Assembly: GCA_937890355.1 (NCBI GenBank)
Contig: CALACW010000074.1
Location: 1-11,162 of the forward strand
Length of the DNA stretch: 11,162 nt
Direction: 5' to 3'
From: CALACW01 sp002431305
GTDB lineage: Bacteria > Bacillota > Clostridia > Oscillospirales > Acutalibacteraceae
Notes under the pieces: generated by a model
Databases searched by the model: none
What the model saw: the letters and a program-made list of their open reading frames with translations, nothing else
Told to the model about the DNA's origin: nothing
Translations under genes and position numbers: made by a program
Shown here: positions 1 through 8,303 of the stretch, piece by piece
Position numbering within the stretch: the stretch's first letter is position 1
How the letters are laid out: each line of letters starts with the position of its first letter

Positions 1-783
1 AATTATATATATTCTCGTCGTATCTATGCTTGAGTGACCGAGGATATCGGCAAGTTTTGCGATATCCTTATCTATATTATAAAACGTTCTTGCAAACAGG
101 TGTCGTAAATTATGCGGAAACACCTTTTCGGGTTTTACTCCCGCGTCCTTACACAGATTTTTCATATCGCGCCATACGTTAGTTCTGTTCACCGCTTTGC
201 CAGTACGCGTTACGAATATCATACCCGACCTTATCCCCTGCTCCGAAGCATAACGGAGCAGTTTTCTTTTTAACTCTTTAGGAATAAAAACATATCTCGT
301 CTTACCTTTGAGTGTTACGACAGCCTCGCCACGTTTCGCCGACTCGACCGTAATATATTTAAGTTCGCCTATGCGTATACCCGTGGAACAAACTGTCTCG
401 ATAATCAGTTCAAGACGGTTATTTTTCTTCATCTTCGCCGCCATACAGAGTCGCTGATACTCAGCTCTCGTCAGCTCCTTATCCTCGGGACAATATACAC
501 TTCTCTGCATTTTTATAGTCTTTACTTTTAAATCGTTTCTATCCAAAAACTCAAACAGCGCATTTACCGATGAGAGCATAGAATTTATACTCCTGACAGA
601 ATACCCGTTCCTAACAAGATAATTCTTATACTCCCCCGCTGTCTCTTTTACTATCTCACAATCGCACGCATATTCCTTAAACTTCATTACGTCGCGAATA
701 TACTTTTCAACCGTATACGTGCTTTTATCATTATCAATCAAATATTCCTTAAACTCATTTATGGTTCCGTCCGTTAATTTCAT
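1..783 (-). CDS. Tyrosine recombinase/integrase (XerC/D-like), 3' end cut by the window edge
   Basis: Site-specific DNA recombinase of the phage-integrase/Xer family, which cuts and rejoins DNA through a phosphotyrosine intermediate. I translated the reverse complement from ATG at 783: 261 codons stay open to base 1, beginning MKLTDGTINEFKEYL. Residues ~1-100 look like an alpha-helical core-binding (SAM-like) domain. The catalytic domain follows, with Arg137 in TGIRIGEL, a beta-hairpin lysine (Lys159 or Lys161, in LKGKTRYVFIP), His224 and Arg227 in PHNLRH, His250 in LGHSS and the nucleophile Tyr259 in TTRIYI. All catalytic positions are intact, so only a short C-terminal tail should be missing. 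The start is supported by GGAGGGG seven bases upstream. It is transcribed in the same direction as the giant surface-protein gene but separated from it by hairpins, so it is probably a separate unit. Whether it serves an integrative element, chromosome dimer resolution or DNA inversion cannot be told from this part. Confidence 0.93.
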   Translation of the reverse strand, partial: MKLTDGTINEFKEYLIDNDKSTYTVEKYIRDVMKFKEYACDCEIVKETAGEYKNYLVRNGYSVRSINSMLSSVNALFEFLDRNDLKVKTIKMQRSVYCPEDKELTRAEYQRLCMAAKMKKNNRLELIIETVCSTGIRIGELKYITVESAKRGEAVVTLKGKTRYVFIPKELKRKLLRYASEQGIRSGMIFVTRTGKAVNRTNVWRDMKNLCKDAGVKPEKVFPHNLRHLFARTFYNIDKDIAKLADILGHSSIDTTRIYII

Positions 784-803
784 CCTTTTCCCCTCCGACC
801 TCA

Positions 804-832
804 ATTATCGGAAAAGCAGAATCAAAATACAA
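804..832 (-). promoter_or_regulatory. Candidate sigma-70/A promoter of the recombinase gene
   Basis: On the minus strand, TTGTAT (832-827) and GATAAT (809-804) are separated by exactly 17 bases. The -10 matches consensus at 5 of 6 positions; the -35 keeps only TTG. Start of transcription would be near 797, which leaves almost no leader: the mRNA would begin at or inside the GGAGGGG ribosome binding site. That very short leader and the weak -35 lower confidence. Confidence 0.4.
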
Positions 833-862
833 TCCCCCCTCTCCTGTGTTGCCTGAAATACA

Positions 863-906
863 AAACCGCTGAACCCCGCTCATTATTACGCGGAATTCGG
901 CGGTTT
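863..906 (-). terminator. Hairpin between the giant gene and the recombinase gene, possible second terminator
   Basis: An 11-bp inverted repeat pairs 863-873 with 896-906 (one G-T pair; arms of the AAACCGCCGAA type). The 22-base loop contains a further GCGG/CCGC pairing. On the minus strand it is followed by a weak U-rich stretch (TTTTGTATTTC). It lies upstream of the recombinase promoter and downstream of the giant gene, so it could be a back-up terminator, possibly working in both directions. The U tract is poor, so a different role is possible. Confidence 0.45.
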
Positions 907-948
907 ATTTGTCTCATATTTGTAATTTAACCATTTATACATAACACA

Positions 949-974
949 CGCCCCCGTCCATTCGGACAGGGGCG
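949..974 (-). terminator. Probable transcription terminator of the giant surface-protein gene
   Basis: A GC-rich 11-bp stem pairs 949-959 with 964-974 around a 4-base loop (ATTC on the plus strand), with a single wobble pair. It begins about 50 bases after the TAA stop of the giant gene. The tract after the stem is U-poor in the minus direction (TGTGTTATGTAT) and more U-rich in the plus direction (ATAATGTTTTGTTTT), so it may work both ways. Stem strength and position make a terminator the simplest reading. Confidence 0.6.
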
Positions 975-1026
975 ATAATGTTTTGTTTTAAGACTTAACG
1001 TTAGTCTTTATAATCAATCCGACAGA

Positions 1027-4000
1027 TTATTTTCTGCCGCCTACATTGAAGATAAGAGCCTGGATAGCGGCGATAATCTTGTACCACCATGCAAGGAGTC
1101 TCTCCCAGAAGGTCATGAACTTCTCGGAAATATTCTGCGCGGTCTGAGCAAGAATACCCGAAATACCGTCGTTGATTACGCTCTGTACGTTAGCGTCATC
1201 GCTGAGCTGGAACGGCGAAGAAGCGTCGAAGTAAACGATAACAATGATCTTAGCATTGATATCCTCGTCGGTCGTCTTGTAAACCGAACCGGTTGCGCCC
1301 GCGATAGCTTCCGCACCGCTGTCGGTTACTCTGTACCACTGATACTTCATGTACGAAGTCGAAAGAGTGGGAGCACCGGTGAGAACTGCGGTAAGAGGAT
1401 TGCCCGAGTAGAGCGAACCGCTGATACCTACTACAAAGTCGATCTTAGCAACATTAACGGTAAGGGTAACGGCTTTCTCAACAGTCTTGTAGTTAGGATC
1501 GGTGGGAGTAAATCTTACGATGTAGTTTGCAAACGTGCCGACTGCCGCGGGAATATCGTTTCCGTTAACGTAAGCGAACTTACCTGCACCGCTGCCGGTG
1601 GTCGTAAACTGTGCGTCCGAAAGAGGATTACCGAAATCGATGTATGCCGAGTCGGGGAATACAACGCCCATGGGATCGGCTTTATCGATAACAACGGTAA
1701 GGTTGCCGGACATCGGGGTTATGCTGAGAACGTAGTTAGCAGACTTCGTACCCGTGAGAGTCGGAGCGGTATAGGTAACGATCTGTGTTCCTGCGTTTGC
1801 GCTTGCCGCAATACCTACAGTGTTGTAGTAGGAAAGTCCTACGTTATCCGAACCGTACTTGCCTGACTCAATAGTGAAGTTAACGGTAACGTTCTTAGTG
1901 GAGTCGTACTGTCTGTCTTCCGCTGCTGCGGTAACTTTAAGAACGGCGGGGGTAACTCTGAGTATACCCTTAACGGTCGTAAATGTGTAGTTAGCCGAGT
2001 TATGCGAGTTATTGATGATAATGTCGTAAGTGCCTACCGCGCTGCCGGGAGCGTAGTTAGTGGTAATGGTGTGGAATCCGCCCGCTACGTTAGGATCGTC
2101 GAGATTATCCGTACCGGTGAAGCCGTCCGCCGTAAGAGTGAACGAGGGAGCTTCCTTACCGTAAACTACGGTCGCATTGTCTGCGGTGAGAACAACAAGT
2201 TTCTTAGCAACGATAACATTAATGGTAACATCAAGGTTTGAATAGTTGCTGTTCTTTGAAATGTATCTGCCCGCGTAAGCCGTAACGTCGCATGTCGGAA
2301 CGACAGTCGCGTCGGTAAATACGAACGAGCCGTTTGCGTCGGAGTAGGCGGAAAGATCAATCTGAGCAAGTGTTCTCGTCGAATTGTACTCAAGTCCCGT
2401 GATGGTGGGAGCGGTTACAACGGGAACAGCCTTTGAGATAACAGCGGTAACCTCGTCAAGATTCGAAATAACAACTTCGTAGTTATCCTTGGAAATACCG
2501 TTCTTATCATAAGTAATTTTCGAAACCTTATTGGTTCCTGCATTTGCTGTCGTCATGGTACCTTTACCGTTGGTAAGGTAGATGTCAACTGCGTCCTCTC
2601 CGTTTACATATCCGGAGATATTCGAGAAGAGGATATCAACGGTCGTGTCGCCGTTATATGCTCTCGTAGAAGCATTTGCCTTTACGGAGAGTTTAGCGGG
2701 AGTGATCGTGCCGTTTGCGGAAACAACTACAAGATTATAGTTCTCCGCGTCGGCTCCGGTAAGAGCCATACCGTATGCATTAACTGCCTTAGTACCTGCA
2801 TTCTTATCTGCAAAACGGAAGTAATATCCGGGTGCAAGAGAAACTACAGTGCCGTCAAGCGCGCCTGCTTCCTTAACAGAAGCGGATGCCGTTACGGTGC
2901 CGTCGTAAACTTTCGAATCGGGAGTATAAGTTACGGTGTAATCAATCTTATTGATTGTGAATTTGCCGACCTCAAGACCTGAAACGGGTCCGTAGTAATC
3001 GGAAGTATAAGCAGTATCTCCTGCTCTTAACGCGGGAGTACCGATATCAACTGTAACCGTGTAAGTACCTGCATCCTTGGGAGCCTCGATCTTACCGTTG
3101 TAGTAAACGGTTACAGAACCTACATAGCCTGCATACTGACTCTTAACGGAAACGTTTGCGTAGTGATACTGATTGTCATAGTCGCAGTCTGAGGGAACGT
3201 CGATATCAAGCTGTGCCGCCGAAACGGGGGTAAGAGCCTGGATAACAACGGTGGTTTCGATACTCGAAGCCTCGCCCGTGTAACCGCTGTTTGACTTAGC
3301 GGTAACGACTACCTTGATAGTGCTGCCGATATCAGTGTTCGTTACGTTATAGGTAACGCCGTTTGCGCCCTGGACAGCGGCATTTCCGCGGAACCACTGG
3401 ATGTCATAAACCGCGAGGTCTGCGGGATCCATTGAGTCAAGAGAAGCGGTGAGTACCTGACCCGCCATGGGCGAACCGGAGATAACGGGAATACCGGTGA
3501 TCTCTTTCTCATCAATGATAAGTACAACAGAAACGTTTACTGCGTTGTAATTGTCCGAATCGGCAGGAATAAATCTTGCCGTGAATGAGCTTCCCGACTG
3601 AGCGTATGCGGGAACGAGGGTCGACTGCTGGTATGCAAACGAACCTGCTGCGTTGTTTCCGTTGTTCGGGTTGAGAACGGTCTCGCCCGAGAATACGGCG
3701 TCTGCAAGAGACTGACCGAATACGATCTTAGCCGTGGGAGCAACGGTAACGCTCGGAGTAGCCTTGATAACGGTTACCTTACCGCTTGCGCCTGCAAATG
3801 TGTAGTTCTTAGCGGAGAGGTCTCCTACGACAGCCGTCGAGGTGTACTCGTTAACGGGTCTGTTCTGAGCATAAGTGGTTGAATAAGTAATAGTTCCGGT
3901 GATTACCGTAGAGGAAATCGAGTCGCCTGCAACGAATCCCGTGTAAGTGCCGGTAAATGCGGGAACGGGTGAACCGTAGGGGATAGTCTGATCATCGGGA

Positions 4001-7000
4001 GTTACGGTAAGAACTGCCTTATTAACGGTAAGAGTACCGTTAGTAACCGTAACGTCGTAGTTTGACGAAGTGCCGGCAGCGCACTCGATTTCATAAGTGC
4101 CTGCGTCCGCGCCTACATAGTAACCTTTTGCATTTACCGTGGGAGCGGGTGAAAGTACGGTATAATCGTCATCGCCGTAGAAGCCCTCGAACGTTAAGTT
4201 GTCAACGGTGTATACGGGGATAGCGTCGCCGTAAGTAATAGTATCGTCGGCAACCTTAACGGTAAGAGCGCGCTTGCCTATGACAAGAGTGCTGTCGGCG
4301 TATTTGAATGAATAGTTATCCGAAGCATACGTACCCTCGATGTCAATCGGGTATGTACCCGTGGGAGCACCCTGGGTATACGTAGTTGTTGCGGAAGCCT
4401 GACCCGTTGTAGCAACGGTATCGAAAGAATCGGTACCCGTCCAGCCGGTCATTGTAATCTGGCTCGTGATTGCGGGGATGGGATCGCCGTACTTTGCCGA
4501 AAGCTCGGGAACGGTAACGGTAATCTCTTTCTTTGCAACAGCGATAGAAATATCAGCCTCAACGGTGTTATAGTTTACGGTGTCGTTGGGAGTGAATACC
4601 GCCTTGTATGTTCCCTGCTTAACGGTGGGAACGGACGCGGGAATCTTCCAGCTCCATGTACCCTCTATGCCGAGAGTGCCGTCGAACGAAGCGACTGCGG
4701 TACCGGAGGGAACTGCGGAATCCTTAAGATTTGCCGCTGAGTTATAGGTTAATTTATCGGGAGTCGATACAGCCGTCTTGATAACGGGAGTAGACTTCGT
4801 AATATTAACGGTAAGGTCATCCTTGTTAGCGATAACAGCCTTGTAGGAAGAAGCTCTTGCACCTGCAAGCGTAATCGTAGTATCGTCTACGGTTACTTTC
4901 TTAGCAGAACCAACGTTAGCGTCGTCCGTATTACCCTTAACAGCGCTTGTTACGGTGATCTCATCTGCGCCGACGAGACCCGAAGCATAAGTAAGAGTAA
5001 CGTCTACTACGGTAGTGCCGTTGTACTCTCTGTCGGCAGCCGCCGCGGTGTAGCTGATAACCTTGGGTTCTACGGTAAGTTTTGCATTGGAAGTATTAAG
5101 AGCGAATGTGTTGTTCGTGTCGGAGCTTCCGCCGAACGAAGCTATACGCATATCATAAGTTCCTGCGGGAAGATATCCGCTGCCTGCAAGTACGGCGTAT
5201 GACTGCCACTCGCTGTTATAATTAATTTCAAACTGAGAACCGTTGACCCAGTTATCCGACTTAACGGAATCGCACTCAGCAAGATTTTCGAACGTTATGC
5301 CCGCCTTGCTCAGATCGGGATCGCCGTAAGTGATGGTAAGGTCGCTTGCGTTTACGGTAACGTTTCTCTTAGCTACGATAATGGTTACATCCTGGCTTAC
5401 GAGGTCATAGTTCTTCTCTGCGCTCGTGCCGGGAGTCCATGTAACGGTAACCGCGAAGTTATCCGTAGCGTTGGGATAGAGGTTTCCGTCTACGCTCGAA
5501 ATATTGAACGAACCGAGCGGGATTTCACCGTTAACGCCCGTTGCTGTAAGAGACGCAAGGTCGATAATGTCAATGTATCTCTGACCGTAGGTTCCTCTGT
5601 AAGTGAGGTTTGAGGGGAATCCGCCGAGAGTAACCTTAGCTCTGTTAATAGTAAGGTCAAACGTAAAGACTCCGCCGAGTCTGTTCATTGCGCCCGATGT
5701 CTTAATATCAACATCCGAGTCAATGATAACCTTAATCTTATATGTGCCGGAATCCTTGGGAAGTCCGTCGTTGGGATATGTCTTTCCGCCGTCGGTCGAG
5801 TATTTGTACGAAACGTTGATACCCGAGCCTGAACCGGTAATGTTGTATCCTCTTGAAACACCGGATTTTGCATTGGTGATAACGGTATCGTCGCCGGTAT
5901 TGCCGTTGTTGTTAACGATAATATCAATATCGGCACCCATGTCGATTATACCGAGATTGAAGTCGGTTCCGGGAACTACAGCCTTGCCGGTGTAGTCAAC
6001 CGTTACGGAAGAGCCCGTCGAATCCTTGGTAATAACATTACCCTTTGCAGAAACCGCAACACGGATGCTGGAGGGATCTTTCTGAACATAGTTGAAGTAA
6101 ATAACGAGAACTTTGCCCGAGCCGATCGATGCCGAGTTATTGGTACCGGAAGAAAGCTGATACATACCCGAACCGGTTGCATTCCAATTGGCAAGCGTCG
6201 AGAGATTTCTGCGGCAGAAATCAGCTACTGCGGGAGTCTCGTAAGTTACGCTCGACCAGTCAAAGAACGCGGTGTTTTTGGATGCGCCGCCCGACTTGTA
6301 AAGGTAGTTTGTTGACGCGTCATAGGTTGCGCCGCAAAGCGCGTTCTGTCCGCTTCCGCTCTTTATATAACCCTGATAGTTAACGTTTGCGTAATCGCCT
6401 GCGCCGTTGTTATTGTAGCGCATGTTAACCGCCTGAAGATTACCGGCCTGAACGGAATTCTTATAATATCTGTACATTATAACGTACTGACCGCCGGTCT
6501 CGCTGGGAGCACCGTTTGTAAAGTACGCGATATTTTCGGTAGTATCCTTACCTGAAGTCTTCTGATACTTACGGTAATCGGAATAAGTTGTAAGGTCGAA
6601 TGAATACGAAGATCCGGTATAGTTTGCAGAATATGCATTATACGGATAATATCTGTATGAAACAGGTATCTGACCTATCTCAGACGCAGACGAACCAAAC
6701 CAGTCAAAAATATGCGCAACTTCCTGAGTCTGCTCCGCTCTTGAGGCGGGTTTAAGAGAGGAAACGCCGGCAATGGGAACTCCGAGACGCTGAAGATCTT
6801 TACACGGGTCAGCCATCTTTACGGTATAATAAAGATCATGACCTTCTTCCTTAGCGCCGGGAACATTAATAACTACTTCGTTCGCACCCTGCCATGAAGA
6901 AGTGATATTGCATCCGGGGCCTACCTTGGGGTAGTTAACGCCATCATAGAGAATACCGACAGAAAACTGGTAGCTCTTGCCGCTCTTCCAACAGTCGTTA

Positions 7001-7920
7001 TCCTTAACGGACATCCAGTTCGTGGTCTTTGTATTAATGTTGGCAACGCCCGATACCGTAACATTGTTCGAACAGATACCGACAGCCATCTGCCACATAA
7101 CGTTTCCTTCATTACATCCGCTGGTGGAGTTGCCCGCGCCGGACATGGCCTCGGTAATAATATTACCGCCGAGAACATTAACGGTACCTCCGTAAATACC
7201 GTAACCGGTTGCCATATGACATGAAACGCCCTCGCCGCCTGCCTGCGACATTGCAAGGACTCCGCATTTAATAGTACCCGAAGTGTTAACGGTTCCCGTA
7301 TTCCTAATCGCGAAAGAGTAAACGAACAAATCCGCCTTTTCTGATTTTTGCAGCCAATTTGAACCGTCTTTTGTAATGGTGACGGTCATATCACTCTCAA
7401 CGGTAACGCCCGCACCTACGGTAAGAGTACCGTTGTTTACGATAGCCGCACCCTTAGCCATAAGATTATCCTTGCTCTTGCCGTTGTTTAACTTTCCGTT
7501 ATAATCTACTGCAAGAAGTTTAAACGTACCGCTGCCGGTCATATTGAGGGTACCGTTATTCGTGATAAATCCCATGTACTTGTTGTTGTGGGACGTATAG
7601 TTCTCAGTACAAATATCAAACGAATCCGTCGGATCTGCATGAACATGCTTAAGAAGAACTTTGTGATTGTTCAAATTAAGATTAACCGTACAGTTTGCCG
7701 GAATCGTCGGCAGCTTACTGTCTCTTGTAACATCTGCTTTGAGCTTAATATTATATGTATTGCCCGCCGTGAACGACGAAGGAAAAGAATCCAGGTTGTA
7801 TTCCTGAGCCGAAGCATTGAACGTGTTTGCCGGCATGATGAGAATCATCGAGCAGACAGTCATGCAGAAGACAAGCAGATACATAATCGACTTCTTAAAA
7901 ATTGACTTTGCTTTTGTCAT
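1027..7920 (-). CDS. Giant secreted MBG/YDG-repeat surface protein, 2297 residues
   Basis: Predicted Sec-exported cell-surface protein, probably an adhesin or structural stalk; the function is inferred. Residues 1-38 are a signal peptide (KKSIMYLLVFCM core, likely cleaved after Ala-Ser-Ala38). Residues ~76-335 contain repeated NNGTLNMTG/NNGTLTVGA-type strands suggesting a right-handed beta-helix. Residues ~360-640 match nothing I recognise. From ~640 come beta modules of 75-110 residues: MBG type (YGDP/YGDAIP/YGSPVP at ~852-955, 1130-1215, 1216-1300, 1301-1387, 1908-1992), YDG type (REYNG, KVYDG, RAYNG, RQYDS at ~956-1042, 1669-1745, 1746-1831, 1993-2080), linker modules ending FTPNDTVNYNTV, FIPADSDNYNAV or FTPTDPNYKTV, and two QWFRG/QWYRV Ig-like modules (~1473-1560, 2160-2240). 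There is no LPXTG, SLH or choline-binding repeat; residues 2265-2291 form a Trp-rich amphipathic helix. The start is fixed by GGGAGG seven bases upstream of ATG. It is transcribed alone, behind a regulated-looking leader. Confidence 0.93.
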   Translation of the reverse strand: MTKAKSIFKKSIMYLLVFCMTVCSMILIMPANTFNASAQEYNLDSFPSSFTAGNTYNIKLKADVTRDSKLPTIPANCTVNLNLNNHKVLLKHVHADPTDSFDICTENYTSHNNKYMGFITNNGTLNMTGSGTFKLLAVDYNGKLNNGKSKDNLMAKGAAIVNNGTLTVGAGVTVESDMTVTITKDGSNWLQKSEKADLFVYSFAIRNTGTVNTSGTIKCGVLAMSQAGGEGVSCHMATGYGIYGGTVNVLGGNIITEAMSGAGNSTSGCNEGNVMWQMAVGICSNNVTVSGVANINTKTTNWMSVKDNDCWKSGKSYQFSVGILYDGVNYPKVGPGCNITSSWQGANEVVINVPGAKEEGHDLYYTVKMADPCKDLQRLGVPIAGVSSLKPASRAEQTQEVAHIFDWFGSSASEIGQIPVSYRYYPYNAYSANYTGSSYSFDLTTYSDYRKYQKTSGKDTTENIAYFTNGAPSETGGQYVIMYRYYKNSVQAGNLQAVNMRYNNNGAGDYANVNYQGYIKSGSGQNALCGATYDASTNYLYKSGGASKNTAFFDWSSVTYETPAVADFCRRNLSTLANWNATGSGMYQLSSGTNNSASIGSGKVLVIYFNYVQKDPSSIRVAVSAKGNVITKDSTGSSVTVDYTGKAVVPGTDFNLGIIDMGADIDIIVNNNGNTGDDTVITNAKSGVSRGYNITGSGSGINVSYKYSTDGGKTYPNDGLPKDSGTYKIKVIIDSDVDIKTSGAMNRLGGVFTFDLTINRAKVTLGGFPSNLTYRGTYGQRYIDIIDLASLTATGVNGEIPLGSFNISSVDGNLYPNATDNFAVTVTWTPGTSAEKNYDLVSQDVTIIVAKRNVTVNASDLTITYGDPDLSKAGITFENLAECDSVKSDNWVNGSQFEINYNSEWQSYAVLAGSGYLPAGTYDMRIASFGGSSDTNNTFALNTSNAKLTVEPKVISYTAAAADREYNGTTVVDVTLTYASGLVGADEITVTSAVKGNTDDANVGSAKKVTVDDTTITLAGARASSYKAVIANKDDLTVNITKSTPVIKTAVSTPDKLTYNSAANLKDSAVPSGTAVASFDGTLGIEGTWSWKIPASVPTVKQGTYKAVFTPNDTVNYNTVEADISIAVAKKEITVTVPELSAKYGDPIPAITSQITMTGWTGTDSFDTVATTGQASATTTYTQGAPTGTYPIDIEGTYASDNYSFKYADSTLVIGKRALTVKVADDTITYGDAIPVYTVDNLTFEGFYGDDDYTVLSPAPTVNAKGYYVGADAGTYEIECAAGTSSNYDVTVTNGTLTVNKAVLTVTPDDQTIPYGSPVPAFTGTYTGFVAGDSISSTVITGTITYSTTYAQNRPVNEYTSTAVVGDLSAKNYTFAGASGKVTVIKATPSVTVAPTAKIVFGQSLADAVFSGETVLNPNNGNNAAGSFAYQQSTLVPAYAQSGSSFTARFIPADSDNYNAVNVSVVLIIDEKEITGIPVISGSPMAGQVLTASLDSMDPADLAVYDIQWFRGNAAVQGANGVTYNVTNTDIGSTIKVVVTAKSNSGYTGEASSIETTVVIQALTPVSAAQLDIDVPSDCDYDNQYHYANVSVKSQYAGYVGSVTVYYNGKIEAPKDAGTYTVTVDIGTPALRAGDTAYTSDYYGPVSGLEVGKFTINKIDYTVTYTPDSKVYDGTVTASASVKEAGALDGTVVSLAPGYYFRFADKNAGTKAVNAYGMALTGADAENYNLVVVSANGTITPAKLSVKANASTRAYNGDTTVDILFSNISGYVNGEDAVDIYLTNGKGTMTTANAGTNKVSKITYDKNGISKDNYEVVISNLDEVTAVISKAVPVVTAPTITGLEYNSTRTLAQIDLSAYSDANGSFVFTDATVVPTCDVTAYAGRYISKNSNYSNLDVTINVIVAKKLVVLTADNATVVYGKEAPSFTLTADGFTGTDNLDDPNVAGGFHTITTNYAPGSAVGTYDIIINNSHNSANYTFTTVKGILRVTPAVLKVTAAAEDRQYDSTKNVTVNFTIESGKYGSDNVGLSYYNTVGIAASANAGTQIVTYTAPTLTGTKSANYVLSITPMSGNLTVVIDKADPMGVVFPDSAYIDFGNPLSDAQFTTTGSGAGKFAYVNGNDIPAAVGTFANYIVRFTPTDPNYKTVEKAVTLTVNVAKIDFVVGISGSLYSGNPLTAVLTGAPTLSTSYMKYQWYRVTDSGAEAIAGATGSVYKTTDEDINAKIIVIVYFDASSPFQLSDDANVQSVINDGISGILAQTAQNISEKFMTFWERLLAWWYKIIAAIQALIFNVGGRK

Positions 7921-8181
7921 AATTTAACCTCCCTGATAGAGTGTTAGCGAAATTCCGTCTTCCCCGGTTCCGCGTCTTTTGTGCGTTTCGGTGCAGTGAC
8001 AGTGCTTCGAGATCCGCGTTTTCACCTTTCTTCGTTAAGCGGAAAACCGCCGTCGTATACAGTCCCTGACCTGACCTTTACGGCTTAAAAGAACATATGA
8101 AAAAACCGCGCACCGAAAGCCTGAGTGCCCGATGCGCGGAGAAAAATCTCTTTGCACCTCTGACACCGAATACACCGATAC
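7921..8181 (-). promoter_or_regulatory. Long 5' leader of the giant gene containing an early terminator
   Basis: From the predicted start of transcription near 8181 to the ATG at 7920 there are about 260 untranslated bases, unusually long. In order of transcription the leader holds two TCGGTGT words (8162-8179), a small GAGA/TCTC hairpin, the strong intrinsic terminator (8139-8100), a GCGG-TTTT-CCGC hairpin near 8039-8050, a purine-rich stretch, and the AGGGAGGTT ribosome binding site. I recognise no known riboswitch class. The layout suggests attenuation, or a small RNA released upstream of the gene. No convincing second promoter is seen between the terminator and the ATG. Confidence 0.55.
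8100..8139 (-). terminator. Strong intrinsic terminator inside the leader of the giant gene
   Basis: On the minus strand, CCGCGCA (8139-8133) pairs perfectly with TGCGCGG (8112-8106); two further pairs follow after one mismatch, and six U residues come directly after the stem (8105-8100). This is a textbook Rho-independent signal. It lies ~42-80 bases downstream of the consensus promoter at 8188-8216, so it would end transcripts from that promoter early. It could also stop read-through from the exporter operon, whose permease ends at 8313. Confidence 0.85.
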
Positions 8182-8187
8182 ATTTTT

Positions 8188-8280
8188 ATTATATATACGA
8201 GGCAAGCCAATGTCAATAGTGCAAAAATTTTGTTTTTTATTTTTCTGTGTTTTTTACAAAAACATTTGCCTTTTTTTGTG
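8188..8280 (-). promoter_or_regulatory. Consensus promoter with AT-rich upstream tract, driving the leader and giant gene
   Basis: On the minus strand, TTGACA (8216-8211) and TATAAT (8193-8188) are separated by exactly 17 bases: both hexamers are perfect sigma-70/A consensus. Upstream (8217-8280) is strongly AT-rich with several A and T tracts, resembling an UP element that contacts the RNA polymerase alpha subunits. Transcription should start near 8181. A promoter this strong placed just before a terminator suggests that the output is controlled after initiation. Confidence 0.85.
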
Positions 8281-8289
8281 CAAAACAAA

Positions 8290-8303
8290 TCAGCCGACGC
8301 TGA
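8290..8303 (-). terminator. Weak hairpin just after the permease stop codon
   Basis: TCAGC/GCTGA forms a 5-bp stem with a 4-base loop; on the minus strand it is followed by TTTGTTTTG. It begins about ten bases after the permease TAA, so it could end the exporter operon. The stem is short, so the leader terminator at 8100-8139 may do most of the work. Confidence 0.3.

Noticed and set aside
5603..5995. Plus-strand open frame of 130 codons inside the giant gene, and other antisense frames such as 6977-7195 and 7588-7905
   Set aside because: They lie opposite a continuous, clearly domain-bearing gene, have no promoter or ribosome binding site, and their composition reflects antisense translation of Thr/Val-rich repeats.
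6921..7256. Minus-strand 111-codon frame overlapping the N-terminal part of the giant gene
   Set aside because: Out-of-frame shadow of the beta-helix region, with no start signals and Arg/Pro-rich composition typical of a frame artefact.
7921..8181. Resemblance of leader pieces to glycine (ACTCAGGC), cobalamin (GGTGAAAA, CACTG, GGGAAG) and c-di-GMP (ACGCACA) riboswitches
   Set aside because: Only short words match; the conserved cores (for example GGAC after the glycine CTCAGG segment, the cobalamin ACCTGCC end, the c-di-GMP GCAAACC block) and their order are missing.
8085..8288. Minus-strand open frame of 67 codons, Cys/Lys-rich
   Set aside because: It would start at TTG without a ribosome binding site and runs through the AT-rich upstream tract, the consensus promoter and the terminator stem; regulatory DNA explains the region better.
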